64,000 bases of DNA from Sipunculus nudus (lineage: Eukaryota > Annelida > Sipuncula > Golfingiida > Sipunculidae): positions 78,900,643-78,964,642 of the forward strand of contig CM049307.1 in assembly GCA_026874595.1 (NCBI GenBank), read 5' to 3'. The notes below the pieces were generated by a model. The model did no database searches, had not been told where the DNA came from, and saw nothing but the letters and a program-made list of their open reading frames with translations. The position numbers were made by a program, and so were the translations under genes. Position 1 is the first letter of the stretch. Each line of letters begins with the position of its first letter. Below, in pieces: positions 46,551 through 59,694 of the stretch.

Positions 46551-49500
46551 TGGCATTGGCAGACCTGCAGGAGTTCTCACGTCTTTTTTTTATTTTTTAT
46601 CAGACATGTCATCGACATTTGTAGTGCTAATTAATTTATTAGTATCATAATTGTGTTTTACTGTGTTTACTGCTGTTAAATCGATGGTTGAGATGGTTTT
46701 GTCTTCGTGGTTCCTGTTATTTCGTCTAACATGAAATCCAAGTATTATGTCATCCCTTAAAGTTATCGGCGTCACGTTTTGAGCAATAAATGTTTTTAAT
46801 AATAAAAATAAGACACACAATTATATTTATATTGGGTGGAAAAAATTTATTCGTTCGTATTTAAAAAAAATGAAACCAAATGCTCATTTTCAAGGTTTTA
46901 TCCAAAAAGGTTATGTTGAAATATTAGGGGGACTATTTGCAGCGTTTAAAGAAATGTTTCTGGAATACGTGTAGGGGATGACGAATATTTCTTAAATTCA
47001 CCATCCATGTAGCCAACCTAGAAAGCAGTAATGATTAAAAAGACCAGCTATGACACTGAAATGTACAAGCCGAGTCCGGTGAGTTTTGTTAATTTCAATG
47101 CCCTGGAGGGAAAGTACACCCGTACTGGTGTGTGATCGTTCAAATGAACCACGTGACACTGAATCTTCACTCCAGTAGTTCATGCACACATACAAATCCC
47201 AGACTCGTGTTGCCATTGTGCGTATCTCGATCAAAGCTAAGATTCCTGATGTACGGAATGCGGAATGAGTGTTGGGAAATTCCATATGTCCCGGCACGTC
47301 AGTATGTGTTGCCCATAGATATCATGCGAAACCGGCGAAATCGCTTTATCATCATCTTTACGATCGTAAAAATTGATGTATCATTTGCGAGATATTGTAA
47401 CACGGGTGTATTACGAACTAGAAGACCTGATTACAATCCTGGCCGCGGTATTCTGCACATGCTGGAGCTCCCTAAAGCCGGCCATACACGAGGCGACATG
47501 TCGCAGAACACGAATGTTCTGCGACATTACGCTCAAAATGAAAAGTCCATACACACAGCGACATGTTCTGCAAAACTATGATAAAAAACTACATGCATCA
47601 AACATAACTTCAGTATTCAACCATTATTTTGTATGGTAACATTATATTTAATCAGTATATATATGCGTGTGACGAATAATGTATTCTGTCGAGGATATAT
47701 TCTGTCTTGTTTCTCTTTAATAATATAGATGTATAAGAAAAACAGGCATAGGTATTTTGGGATAGCTACACAACTTCGTCTGAGTTTCCTGTTTACCGCG
47801 CAAAACACATGGCACACTCATCAGACACGGTGAAACCATGGACGGTCACATTATCACAGGATACCATGATCACTCGTTATATATTTGTTGGCCTTTTCCC
47901 CGACACTGGGCCTGATGTCGCGCGACAAGTCGCAGGAAAAAGACATGTTCCTTCTTCTGCGACATGTCGCGCAACTCATGAAAACGTGCGACTAATGCTA
48001 CGGTCAAAATGTAAAACTGCCGCCTGCCGATTTTAAGACATCGGCGGATTCTTAAAGTTACATGAATGGCCTGAAATATAATGATAGCCAATATCCAATG
48101 CCTTGGCATTATCCAAAACGTGAAATCGCTTCGTAGAAGATCACCGTTATGAAGAAAATTCATCCTCTTGTGTTCCAATGTGGCAAAAGTTAAATTGTGC
48201 TCTCTAAAATAAATAACTAATCATGTTATACTTTTTTCTTATTTTCAATTAAATTTGACTATAATGTACATGTTTTTCTATACTGCTATTAATGAAAACC
48301 ATTTGGTTGCCCAGTATAGACTTTCATGAGAGTCCTAATGTGCTATTAATGGGAGAGGGATGGTCTAATGTGCTCTTAATGGAAGAGGGCTGGTTGGATT
48401 TTTTTAAGGGGGGGACAAAACTGAATAACTTTGTCAGGAGAAATTTTCCGCTACGCGAATAAGAAAGGATTTACTGCATTTTCATACTATCAAGTGTTTA
48501 TGGCTACGCTTTCAAAGGACAAGGCAATTGAACCAATCCAATGACTCGCGTACATGCACTTATCCTTCGAGGACTGGTGCGATTGGATAACTGTCACGGA
48601 CGCGTTCACACTACACACTTTGCTGTGTCAGTGATTTGATAATGCATTTTCTTCTTGAGAGTAACCATTGACAAATGTCATTTTTGGACTTTTCCAAGGC
48701 TTCCGATCATGTCTATCGATTATGTTTTACTATTCGTTTCTTAGATCGCTTGGATATTGCATCATCCATACAAAATGATGTGCAGACCCACCTTCACGAC
48801 TCTGTTGTTTAGGGATTATGAGCGTCATAGTCTGAGCATCACAAGGCACTGCGGCTTCTACATACACCAGACGGGTAGGAAAAAATGTGATGAAGAGGTT
48901 AATGTGGTCGGTTCCAATATGTTGTATTAGAATTGTGTACAGAAAAATAACACAAAACATATTGCAAGTACTTCACTGTATAAGTAATATTTTGTAAGTA
49001 TACTTGTGTGAAATACAAACACAATATTTCCTGTAAATGTAACCCCCCCCCCCCCAAAAAAAAAAAAAAAAAGATTTCGAAGTCGAGAGTTGACAGTTGA
49101 GAGAAATAGTCCTGGCCGCCCCACAGTGCCTACTAGGAACATATTCGAAACGACATCTAGCGGAAGGGTATCAGGGATATCATGACGGTGACCATTTGAT
49201 TTCGACTTTTTCAAGGCCTTTGACTTTGTCCAATATATTATACTATTTGTGTCTATGGAAGCGAGGAATTTGCATCAGACATTAAACTGTTAGAGTTATC
49301 ACAAAGAGTGAGATATATAGCTATATATATATGTGTGTGTGTGTGTGTTTGTTGCAGATTTCAGGCAACATTCATGGGATTTTTTTTCATATTATTATCC
49401 CCTCGCAACAGAGAAATAGTAACGCCTCTGATCGTGCGTCCGTCCGTCTGTCCGTCCGTAATTGCCTTATGGATCAATTTCAGGCCAAACCGTTTGCCCA

Positions 49501-50301
49501 AAACCTTTCATCTCGCACATATGGCTTACCCACCAATGGATGAAGAAACCTATCGATTTTGAGGTCACGGGGTTAAAGGTCATGGCCACAGCACCCATTT
49601 CTTGAAAAAGCTTGTTGACCCATTTTAAGCAAAACCGTTTGACCTAAACCATTCATCTTGCACATATGGCTCACCCACCAATGGATGAAGAAACCGATTG
49701 ATTTTGAGGTCACGGGGACAAAGGTCACAGCCACAGCACCCACTTCTTGAAAAAGCTTGTGGAACCATTTTAAGCAAAACCGTTTGACCTAAACCTTTCA
49801 TGTCTGTAATATGGCTCGCTCACCACTGGATGAAGAAACCTATCAATTTTGAGGTCACGGGGTCAAAGGTCACAGCACCCACTTCTTGAAAAAGCTTGTG
49901 GACCCATTTTAAGCAAAACCGTTTGACCTAAACCTTTCATCTTGCACATACGGCTTACCCGACCATGGATGAAGAAACTATCGATTTTGAGGTCACGGGG
50001 TCAAAGGTCACGGCCACAGCACTCCTCATTTTTACACTTGCGTAATACACCCCATATCATTATGCCCCCATGCGAGGGGATGCTCCGCTTTGCCGTGCCC
50101 TTGTTGAATTTGTCTTTAACCAGTTGTATCAATAACTCATTATTGACCGCTTGTTTTGCATTTTTAATATAATTTCAAAGGGACGAACTGTTTTTTTGTT
50201 AAATTAACGTTGATATGTATACAATATAAATTAAGCCTTGAGCTTTTCAGCACCTCACTAGTTCAAAGTTCAAAGTCACTTTTTCAAAGAAGGGAACATA
50301 C
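46551..50301 (+). repeat. 3.75-kb tandem unit, young copy 3 (3751 bp)
   Basis: Near-identical to copy 2; it shares the extra 8 bp. Single-base differences are seen, for example CCTGATTAC for CCTGGTTAC near 47428 and GATTTTAAGAC for GATTTTTAGAC near 48033. Homopolymer C/A at 49043-49072. It contains the 709-bp insertion at 49398-50106. Confidence 0.9.
49398..50106 (+). mobile_element. 709-bp insertion, copy 3
   Basis: Third copy, same site and ends as at 41898-42606. Confidence 0.75.
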
Positions 50302-51120
50302 TGGCATTGGCAGACCTGCAGGAGTTCTCGCGTCTTTTTTTTTTTTTTTTTTTTTTTTTTAAGCAGACGTGTCATCAACAACTTGGACCCTGCTGTTAAC
50401 CTTTAACATTTGTAGTGGTAATTAATTTATTTGTATCATATAATTGTATTTTACTGTGTCTACTGCTGATAAATCGAGGGTTGAAATGGTTTTGTCTTGG
50501 CGTTTTCTGTTATTTCGTCTAACATGAATTACAGGTATTATGTCATACCTTCATGTGCATGATCAAGTTATCGGCATCACGTTTGGAGCAATAAATGTTT
50601 TTAATAACAATAACACACACACACAATTATATATATATATATATATATAGTGGACAAATTAAATCGTTCTTATTGAAAAAAAAAAATGAAACCAAATGCT
50701 CATTTTCAAGGTTTTATCCAAAATGGTTGCGTTGAAATATTAGGGGGATTATTTGCAGCGTTTAAAGAAATATTTCTGGAATACGTGTAGGAGATGCCAA
50801 ATATTCTTTCAATTCTCAATCCATGTAACCAACCTTGAAAGCAGGATCGATTAAAAAGGCCAGCTGGTACACTGAAATGAACAAGCCGAGTCCGGTGAGT
50901 GTTGCTAACCAAGTGACACTGAATCTACACTACATTAGTTTATGCACACATAAAAATCCAAGAATCATTTTGCCATTATGCATATCTCGATCAAAGCTAA
51001 GATTCTTGATGTACGGAATGCGGAATGACAAATTTCATTTGAGCCGGCACTTCAGTTTGTGTTGCTCATAGATACCATGCGGAAACGGTGAAATCATCAT
51101 CTTACCATTGTATAAAATTA
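50302..51120 (+). repeat. Diverged partial fourth unit
   Basis: Collinear with the first ~820 bp of the unit (matches 42802-43620). It is much more diverged, with a long T-run near 50335-50360, an extra CAACTTGGACCC segment and several deletions. Similarity fades at about 51120, in the equivalent of the CATGCGAAACCGGCG region. Confidence 0.8.
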
Positions 51121-51129
51121 TGTATAAAT

Positions 51130-51173
51130 CTGCGACGTTCACCCAATATTATTTTTTAACGTATGAAATAAAC

Positions 51174-51222
<49 letters not shown>

Positions 51223-51274
51223 TAATATTTTGCGACGTTCACCCAATATTATTTCTTAACGTTTGAAATATCCA

Positions 51275-51314
<40 letters not shown>

Positions 51315-51442
51315 TAATATATATAAATATGTAATTAATAAATATAAATATATTTATATACACTTCTTAACCATTGTAAAAAATTATGTAATAATTTGCG
51401 ACGTTCACCCCATATTGATTCTTAACGTTTGATTTATCCATT

Positions 51443-51495
<53 letters not shown>

Positions 51496-51500
51496 GGTAT
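51130..51500 (+). repeat. Three modules GCGACGTTCACCC... each followed by a (TA)n tract
   Basis: 'TGCGACGTTCACCCAATATT' with TTAACGT(A/T)TGA occurs at about 51131, 51231 and 51398. Each is followed by a TA-rich or CA/TA tract (51179-51220, 51277-51311 and 51446-51495). The unit is 100-170 bp including its microsatellite. Confidence 0.7.
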
Positions 51501-53230
51501 TTCTACAAATATAACCTCACTTCAGGGGTAACACTGATCTTTTTTTTATCTAAATAATAAGCCAATCTTATGTGTAGAAAAGGGTATTCTCATATGATTT
51601 TACGTCACCATTGTACTAACATATGTTGAACTTTCAATTTTTTTTAAGTGATTATGCCTTAATTTCGTACGTATAACTCAACACCGTTACACACTTTGAA
51701 ACCAGAATAAAAAAATGATTTGAGTTACAATGACAAGAAAACTTTTGCTTTAAAATCAATAAAAGAGTTAAAGAAAATCGTAAATATATTTGAAATTGTT
51801 TTATATAATTGATGATAATATATTGAATTTATTAAATTTTAGTTTTCATTTTGGATAGGAAAAATCTCATTAATTTTTCTTCGGGTGTATTCAAACATTT
51901 TGGTTTTTTTTATAATATGAATATAAAAGTATTTTGCTATAAAATAGGGATAACATATTAGTGTGAATTCTATATGTCCCTACGAATAATTATAATTTGA
52001 TATATATTTGGTTCCAAGAGTTTAAAATTGTGTTGAGTCATTGTAACGGTGCTTAGTTTTACAGAACATATCTCTTTATAAAGTGCCCCTTGGCACTCCG
52101 TGTAGAAAGGGTTTATTGATATCTAATCTCTATAAAGAGCATATTAATCCAGCAGTTGGAAAGGGAGGTTCATGCCAAGGAGGACTGAAAGAAAACCAAA
52201 AAAGGAGGTCCTCTGGTATGGAAAATAGTGGTCAAAGTCGCAAAATGTGATTTGAAACCCTAAAATGTTTTTTTACACCAAAATCTCCCCCCCCCCCCCC
52301 TTTGTATCCGCCACTGTCAAGGGTATATTTGGTGAACAGCAATAAGTGAGCATTCTTGTATGTTAATGGGTAAATTTTTCAGGTATTGTTCGTATGGTTT
52401 AAATAATCTTTTTCTACTAGGCTAATCAACCCGTTGAAGCTCCACACCTGTAAATGACACAATGATGTGTAAAATGCCCCCTTCCTCATAACATTATGGG
52501 GATGACGGTGGCCGTGATCAGTCGGTATTGACAGGAAGGGAAAATCTGACCAAATAGAACCCGTTTTCAACGCTGAAGAACACAAAACATCGTAACTTGA
52601 ATCAAGAGTATTAGCTCATTTACTCGAAACGGTAAATGTAGTCTTATTCCATCCAAACCTTATACATTATTCGCGGACACTGGCAAATCATGCTCTTTTC
52701 ATCTATGGGGGATTCTTTGATAGGACCTGCAACATCGAGCAGAAAAACTTGAGATGAGTGTGCATAAACTTAATTAGTAGTGTGTAAAAACGTAGACCAA
52801 TGTTATAAAGTGTAAAAATCAAATCTGGATTACATGACTACATTCTTATGTGTAAGCAAAGGGGCTATATAATTGGCAATTCCCTGAAACTAAAAAAGAC
52901 TTAATCATTAATGATAAACATTGGCATCAATGCAGGGAATGGGGGTTATATATCCCCCCCCCCCCCACTTTTTTAACAAGGGGGGATTGGTCAGTGTAAT
53001 CATCCCCAACACTGATATTGAGCAAGTAACAATAACTTTTATATATTTGACATGTAATATATTAATAATTAGAAAACTTGACTTTGTTTCCATATCTGAG
53101 TTAACTGGAATATAAGGTTATCTAATAATCTAAACATGGTTTGGAGTTGACATTTAATGGAAACATAAAACCTGCACTAAATTAATATATAATATCAACA
53201 TCACACAAATGTCACACATTTTAAAAGGTG

Positions 53231-53295
<65 letters not shown>

Positions 53296-54240
53296 TACAT
53301 AATATATATTTCCAACTCAATCACTCTTCTACCCCTGCCAGTGACAGTCCCCCCCCCCCCCCCAACTGAGGGAACACATGAACGAGACTGGCCTCATACC
53401 ACCATTACCAACGTACACTATTACACAGTATTAGTATAACAACTAACACAGTAAACAGATTTATGCCTACATATTTAAAGAAGAACATTTTACCAATGAA
53501 GATGCTTGGTAACTTTTGTGACTTTCAGCAGCCAGCAGACGGACAAAAATGGCTTCTCTTCCCGCCGTGGAGTCAAAAGATCCAGGATGTTGACGTCATG
53601 AGTGGCCCCGCTGATCACATGACGCGCGGTTTATTTCTCCAGAAACACCCTCCCCAAAAATATCAACATAGAAAGAAAAATTATTCTATTTCAGAAATCA
53701 CACAATAAAAAATTTTTTCGATAAACAACATAGGTCCGACAGCTTAAATGCTTGGGAAATATCGTAGATATAACGATTGTATAAAGAAGCATTCTACCGT
53801 GAAATTATATGAAAGATGCTTTGTATTAGTTGCAGCTCAGGCGACATCGTAAAACATGATGTTTATTTAGTGTGGTCAGTTGAGAGTATAGTCCAAGGCA
53901 TGTTAACAGATAAATGCGTTATTTGTATACACATGCATATATCAGTGAAAGTCTCTTGTACGCGAAACGTATAGCTGTCAATGTGAAAAAGATAGGCCCA
54001 GAAAAAAATATTCCAACAGTATTAAATTTTTGGTTTAAGTACTGGAAATTGTCATGGAATAAGCAGGTCTGATGCGAAAGTGACAACTCTACGAGATAAA
54101 AAGAAAGCAGGTTGATATATTTCGGTGAAAGCATTTAGCAGGAAAACACTTCAGCCTGGGTATGTACGTACCGACTACAGATTCAAGTTTGTTATCAATT
54201 TAAAGATGTACTGCTGATATTTTTCAGGTTTCACCGTCCC
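51501..54240. other. No gene recognised; homopolymers and microsatellite
   Basis: AT-rich. C-runs lie at about 52287-52301, 52954-52968 and 53350-53363, and a (TA)n tract at 53231-53287. The phrase TTTGTATCCGCCACTG after the first C-run resembles the end of a dispersed repeat. No convincing coding frame. Confidence 0.4.
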
Positions 54241-54279
54241 AACAGACAACGGATCTTAACTAGACGACCATAGGTCGAA

Positions 54280-55020
54280 CGCTTGCCGGAATTTGAAATC
54301 ACAAACAGACGGACAGGCAGAATAAACTTTCGGTTTTCTAACAATTGAGTGACTTTCAGAACGACTGGTGAAAAGTTAGGCCTGTTGCACGACATATTTC
54401 ACACAAAAGAACATAAAAGCAGACATAGCTGACAACAACCGACAAACAGACAGACATACTAACAAAGTGACACAATTAAGCTTTAGACCAGATGACTTAA
54501 TCAGGTTATGGGTGAGACTCAGAGGAAGAAAATAAGATTTAATTTTTGGGAAGGTCATGTGCAGCGCCCCCTAGCGGATATATACGGAAAATTAGGAATG
54601 TTTTTTTCGAGATATTAGTGTAAGACATAACATGTACCAGTTTCAAAAGGATACCTTCAAAACTCTGGCCTGAAGAATGGTATATGTAAGACACAAGAAA
54701 AAGCAAGAAGGCGAATTTGAGGACAACTGATAAACAGACGGACATACCAACAAGGTAACACAAGAATGAGACCACATGACTTTCCAAGGTTATCAAGAAG
54801 ACCCAGAGGAAGAAACCAAGCTATAGTTTCTATAACTGAGGTTTATAGTTTTGGAGATATGTCAAAAAAATTTTATGTTCCGGAGGTTCAGGTGCAGCGC
54901 CCCCTAGCAGCCATATCCGGAAAATGAAAAATCATTATCTAGATATTAATGTCAGACATAAGCTCTATCAGTTTCAAAATGATTCCTGCATAATTGTAGA
55001 CTCTATTACTAAGTGATATC
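54280..55020 (-). repeat. Two tandem copies of a ~333-bp repeat
   Basis: 'GTGCAGCGCCCCCTAGC' with CGGAAAAT recurs at 54559 and about 54892. ACAGACGGACAT, CACATGACTT and AGACCCAGAGGAAGAAA blocks lie between them in the same order (54430-54530 and 54730-54820). Copies are moderately diverged. Orientation is by analogy: the CCGTCTGT words read forward on the minus strand. Confidence 0.65.
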
Positions 55021-55482
55021 TCGAAATATCTCGTTTAACGAGATATTGTACGAGATATTGCGAGACTTTTATTATAATCAAATAACACTAATTGAATACT
55101 ACCTGATGCAAAAAACTAGACCTACTCTAGCTTTAAAACTGACAAAGTTAGAAAAATAAGACCATTTATCATGACTTTTTCCGGAAAATATGTAACCATG
55201 GTTACGGCCAATTTGAGTCAGTTACACACGAGAAGAAAGGCCTTGGAATGACGATTAAAATGAGCTACAGTTGAAGAAGATACGACTAATGGTGACAAAG
55301 ATATGAAGAAAAAACCGTTTTGCAAACCTTTGATGACCTTGACCTTGATCTCTGACTAATATTGACAAAATTCAATAGGCTTCGGACACTTTTGGTTGTA
55401 CATCGTCTGAAAGCGATCGCTACAAAACTGTGCATTAGCGGGTGGAGACAAACAAACAGACATACACAAATGACCAACTTGC

Positions 55483-55509
55483 TTGCCGAAATCGAAGATT
55501 TCCGGCAAG
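55483..55509. repeat. Hairpin CTTGCCGAAATC/GATTTCCGGCAAG
   Basis: 12-13-bp arms with one bulge and a 3-base loop. Adjacent to a C-rich CCCCCACCCCCAACCC tract. Possibly a repeat terminus. Confidence 0.6.
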
Positions 55510-56189
55510 CAGTAAATGTTAACCCCCACCCCCAACCCGAATGATAACTGAGTTGTGGGGCTTCTTTTTGAAAAAAATTATAAAACACATGTCTTGGCCA
55601 AACTTTTGAAACCATTGTAATCATTGAAAGATATTTTTGAATGTATGAAAATGAACATACCTGTAACCCAGAAAAAATCTGTCAAACGGTGGACACATCA
55701 CTGGAATCAGTCTCAAGTGTTGACATAACTGAAAAGCCCTCGCATTGAAAGCGGAGTCATGTGGTCTATGAATTAAAAACATTTACTTCCTTTTGAGAAG
55801 TAAATTCCTCTAGAGGCGTTACAATGGATGTGGGGGATCAATGGGGATTATAGTGGACCGGCGTGACTGCGTACTGCACGGAAATGCCTTTTGGGCAGAC
55901 ATGCGCTCTCGCCACGGTCTACACAGGCCAGTGAAAATCCCCGCGGCGCCTCATGAATAAGCGTAACAGGCATGGAGGACTTTGCAGCACAAAAGAAACA
56001 GGGGCACTTAATGGGGAAATATTGAAATTATTAATTATTCAGCTTTATAGGGCACAATCCCGCAAAATAAAACATACTTGTCCTAGAAGAGCACAACACC
56101 GATACGTCTGCCGAATTTGGAGAGTCAAATCAGAATGGAAGCAGGTAAACCTTGGCCTAGAAAAAACCCAACTCCGTATTAATTATATA

Positions 56190-57520
56190 GATTGACACAA
56201 CTGATAAAGACAAATTTAATAATATGAAAAATAAACCCATGAATGTTGCCTGAAAACTGTAACACACACACATATATATATATATATTTATCTCATTATT
56301 TGTGATAAGTCTAACAGTTTAACAGAAAATTAATATTTTAATGCCTGATGCAAATTCCTAGCGTCCATAGACACGAAGAGTATAATATGTTGGTCAAAGG
56401 CCTTGAAAATGTCCAAGAAATTAAACGGTCACCGTAATGATATCCCTGATACCCTCCGCTAGATGTCGTTTCGAATCTGTTACTAGTAGGCGCGGTGGGG
56501 CGGCCAGGACTATTTCTCTCGACTGTCAATCTTCGAAACCTTTTTTTTTTTTGGTTACATTTGCAGGAAATATTTTGTTTATATTTCACAAGAGTATACT
56601 TTCAAAATGTTACTTGTACAGTGAAGTCCTTGCAACAACAAGTTTTGTGTTATTTTCCTGGACTCAATTCAAATACAACATATTGGACCCGACTACATTA
56701 ACCTCTTCACCACATTTTACCTACGCGTCTGGTGTATGTAGGAGCCGCAGTGCCTTGTGGTGTTCAGACTATGACGCCCATAATCCCTTAACAGCAGAGT
56801 CGTGCCCGTGTGAAGGTGGGTCTGCACAGCATTTTGTATGGATGGTGCAAAATCCAAGCGATCGAAAAAACGAATAGTAAACCATAATCGATAGACAAGG
56901 TCGAAAGCCTTGGAAATGTCCAAAAATGACATTCGTCAATGGTTGCTCTCATGAAGAAAATGCATTATCCAATCATTGACACACCAAAATGTTTAGTGTG
57001 AACGCGTCCGTGACAGTTATCCAATCCCACCAGTCCGCGTAGCACTAGTGCATGTACGCGAGTCATTGGATTGGTTCAATTGCCTTGTCCTGTGAAAGCG
57101 TAGCCATATACACTTGATAGTATAAAAATGTAGTAAATCCTCTCTTAATCGCGTACCGGAAAATTAAGGTTATTCCGTTCTATCTCCCCCTTAAAAAAAT
57201 CCAACCACCCCTCTCTCATTAAGAGCACGTTAGGACTCTCATGAAAGTCTATACAGGGCAACCAAATGGTTTTCATAAATAGCAGTCTAGAAAAAATGTA
57301 AATATAGTAAATTAAATTGAAAATAAGAAAAAGTATAACATGATTAGTTATTTAATTTTAGAGAGCACACTTTTACATTTGCTACATTGGAACACAAGAA
57401 GTTGAATTTTCTTCATGACAGTGATCTTCTACGATGCGTTTTCACGTTTGAATTTTTCCAAGGCATTTGATATAGTCTATCAATATATTTCAGGCCATCC
57501 TGAAAATAATATTATTCTAC
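56190..57520 (-). repeat. Inverted, diverged copy of part of the 3.75-kb unit
   Basis: Reverse-complement match to about 40560-42640 of the array: GGCAACATTCATGGG, TATGTGTGTGTG, CTAGCGGA.GGTATCAGGGAT, GACGCGTTCACAC, TTGCCCAGTATAG-type and GTTCCA.TGT.GC landmarks, in reversed order. It lacks the 709-bp insertion; the empty site is at 56216/56217. Frames such as 56437-56877 (plus) are repeat-derived, not genes. Confidence 0.8.
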
Positions 57521-58475
57521 GGATCTCCTCAATAAATTATCTTTTGCAAATGAAGACCCACCAGGTCCCTGGTAATGTTCCCAATTTCTGCTGGGTTATA
57601 AATTCCATTTAATAATTCCTGGGGTATGGGAAAAGGACTATCTGTGTTGATCATCAATACACACCTTTTCAAGAATATGAGCCGATTGCTTATAATTTAT
57701 AGGCAGTTTCGCAAAAAAATTTACTTTTTGTGTCTCGACACAATACAATATTATTTAAGATGGCCTTACCACGCGCATGGACATTGAGTCAGGACATGTA
57801 AATAAATGATATTATAAGCATTTAAATTGTTCACCAAACGAACATGCATATATATAAAAATATATATAAATATATTAATTATACATATATATATATTATA
57901 TAAATAAAGTCAATATTTCAGAATCTCGGCAAAATGCATGATATTAAATTTTAATGAGGATTTGTCAATTTTTTACCAGTTGTGTAAATAGCTGGCTCAT
58001 GGTTGACGGTTGCCTGGTTTATGTTTACTGTAATACTTAAAGGGCTGAACCGTGTCATGTGGCGTAAAATTAAAGCCTTGCAATAGTTTTATGTTGGTCA
58101 TTGTTACAAAAAAAAAAAGAATAACTTATTGAAAAGTTGTAAGTTAATTTTTAGGAAAAAGGTATTTTACATGTATTTTGTCTAATGTTTTAAATTTTAT
58201 GATACACTGAAAAACACAAGTTCAAAAATGGGGCACTTCCCCGTTGTTAGTGTTACGAAAGTATGGAGAAAAAGTTTATCCATTATTGGTTCTAAATTTT
58301 CTTTTTTTTTCAAAAGCAGGCTTTTTTTCTGTTGAGTTATACCTATTGCCGTGTGCAGTAATTTTTGTGTATTTTTGTAGACGTGTCATCGAATAATTGG
58401 ACTTCAGCTTTAACAATTTTAGTACTGATTCATCAATTCCATGCAATGGACTTTGGGAACTAGTAAACAATGGTC
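57521..58475. other. No gene recognised
   Basis: AT-rich sequence with imperfect TA tracts near 57850-57900 and an A12-type run near 58108. Nothing else was identified. Confidence 0.4.
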
Positions 58476-58478
58476 TTA

Positions 58479-59213
58479 AGGCCAAAACACACTGGCGCGG
58501 GCGGCACGCATGCGTCACGCGGGCGGCAAAGCGGCAAAAATCGCTTCCCTATATATGACTTATGACAAAACACACTGGCGCGTGCGGCACGCAGGCGGCC
58601 ACGCGGCGAGTTTCTGCGATCGCTCCCGGAGCGATTTTTGCCGCTTGCCGCGTGGGGGATTTCCGATACTGACGTCACATTATAAGAAAAATAGGGTTTT
58701 CCTAGTCACGTGTTACCAACAAGGTCGTCACATCGTCACGTGGGGAAGATGTCAAATGTTCCGATTGACAGATTAATTATTGAGTTCCAAAAGAGACCTT
58801 CCATATATAACTGCGAGGACCCTTCCTACCGCGACGTAGGGAAGGCAGTGAATATATGAAACGCCATTGGTACAGAATTAGGTATGTCTGGTTACCAAAG
58901 TATATAACCTGTGTACTCCGTCTGCCGTGCAGCAAACCGGTCCCAAAAGCTGCATGCGGACAGCAATATATTTAATGTTAATGTATATATATATAATGTA
59001 AATTGTTTATTTGTACGTGTCATTTACTTTTAATGCAATTTACTCTTTGGAATATATGACCTTCACCGAGGTCTTCCACTCGAACTGGAATTGCCGTTTG
59101 CCGCCCGCTTGCCGCCCGCGTCAGTGTGTTTTATATTTGCCGCGTACCTGCCGCGTGACCGCTTGCCGCCCGCTTGCCGCCCGCATGCCGCACGCGCTAG
59201 TGTGTTTTGGCCT
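58479..59213 (+). mobile_element. PIF/Harbinger-type non-autonomous element (735 bp)
   Basis: Terminal inverted repeats start AGGCCAAAACACACT at 58479 and, inverted, end AGTGTGTTTTGGCCT at 59213. They are perfect for 15 bp and then similar through a GCGGCACGC-rich zone. They are flanked by a 3-bp TTA direct duplication (58476-58478 and 59214-59216). A TWA duplication is characteristic of PIF/Harbinger. Subterminal regions are rich in GCCGCCCGC words in both orientations. Length and internal content indicate an internally deleted derivative; no DDE gene is present. Confidence 0.85.
58749..58881 (+). pseudogene. MADF-like DNA-binding exon remnant inside the element
   Basis: ATG at 58749 opens a frame with PIDRLIIEFQKRPSIYN, then EDPSYRDVGKAVNI, resembling the first part of a MADF (Myb/SANT-like, Adf-1) domain: 'LI..V...P.LY....Y.D...'. 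Codon 37 is TGA (58857-58859), where the family usually has Trp. The frame then continues to GAATTAG followed by GTATGT (58882), a good splice donor. PIF/Harbinger elements usually carry a second, Myb/MADF-type DNA-binding gene beside the nuclease gene, so this exon is probably its relic. Confidence 0.6.
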
Positions 59214-59216
59214 TTA

Positions 59217-59690
59217 TGCTGCAAACGCTTTGGAGAAATCAATTAGTACAGTAATTTTCAGTGATCTGCTTCTGTGATCATTTAATGGGGTGTGTCATGT
59301 GGTCATTTTTCTAGAAGTGTGGGCCAGTCAATTGGATAAGAAAAATATTCGTACAATTGATGGTACATGAACAAAGATTTTATACTTGGCAGGAATAGAA
59401 GGGAGATGTATATCCAGATCATGGTTTTGTAGAATTAGTCAACCCGGGACCAATACTGGCTGCCTGACTGAACGTTACTTTGCATGCTGTTCTTGGGAAT
59501 ATTTGTATACCGGTGTACTTTATGGCGTTTTTCATAGAGACTACGAACACAATAAATAGAAGGGACAAATGAAACTGAATTGAGTGTGTTGGTATTCAGA
59601 ATCCAAACAGAATATGAACAATGAAATAATTAAAACGTCTACTATATTCTGGAATACATGGAGATGTCACCTCCAATAACTATAAAATGA
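59217..59690. other. No gene recognised
   Basis: Short AT-rich stretch without motifs. Confidence 0.4.
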
Positions 59691-59694
59691 AAAT

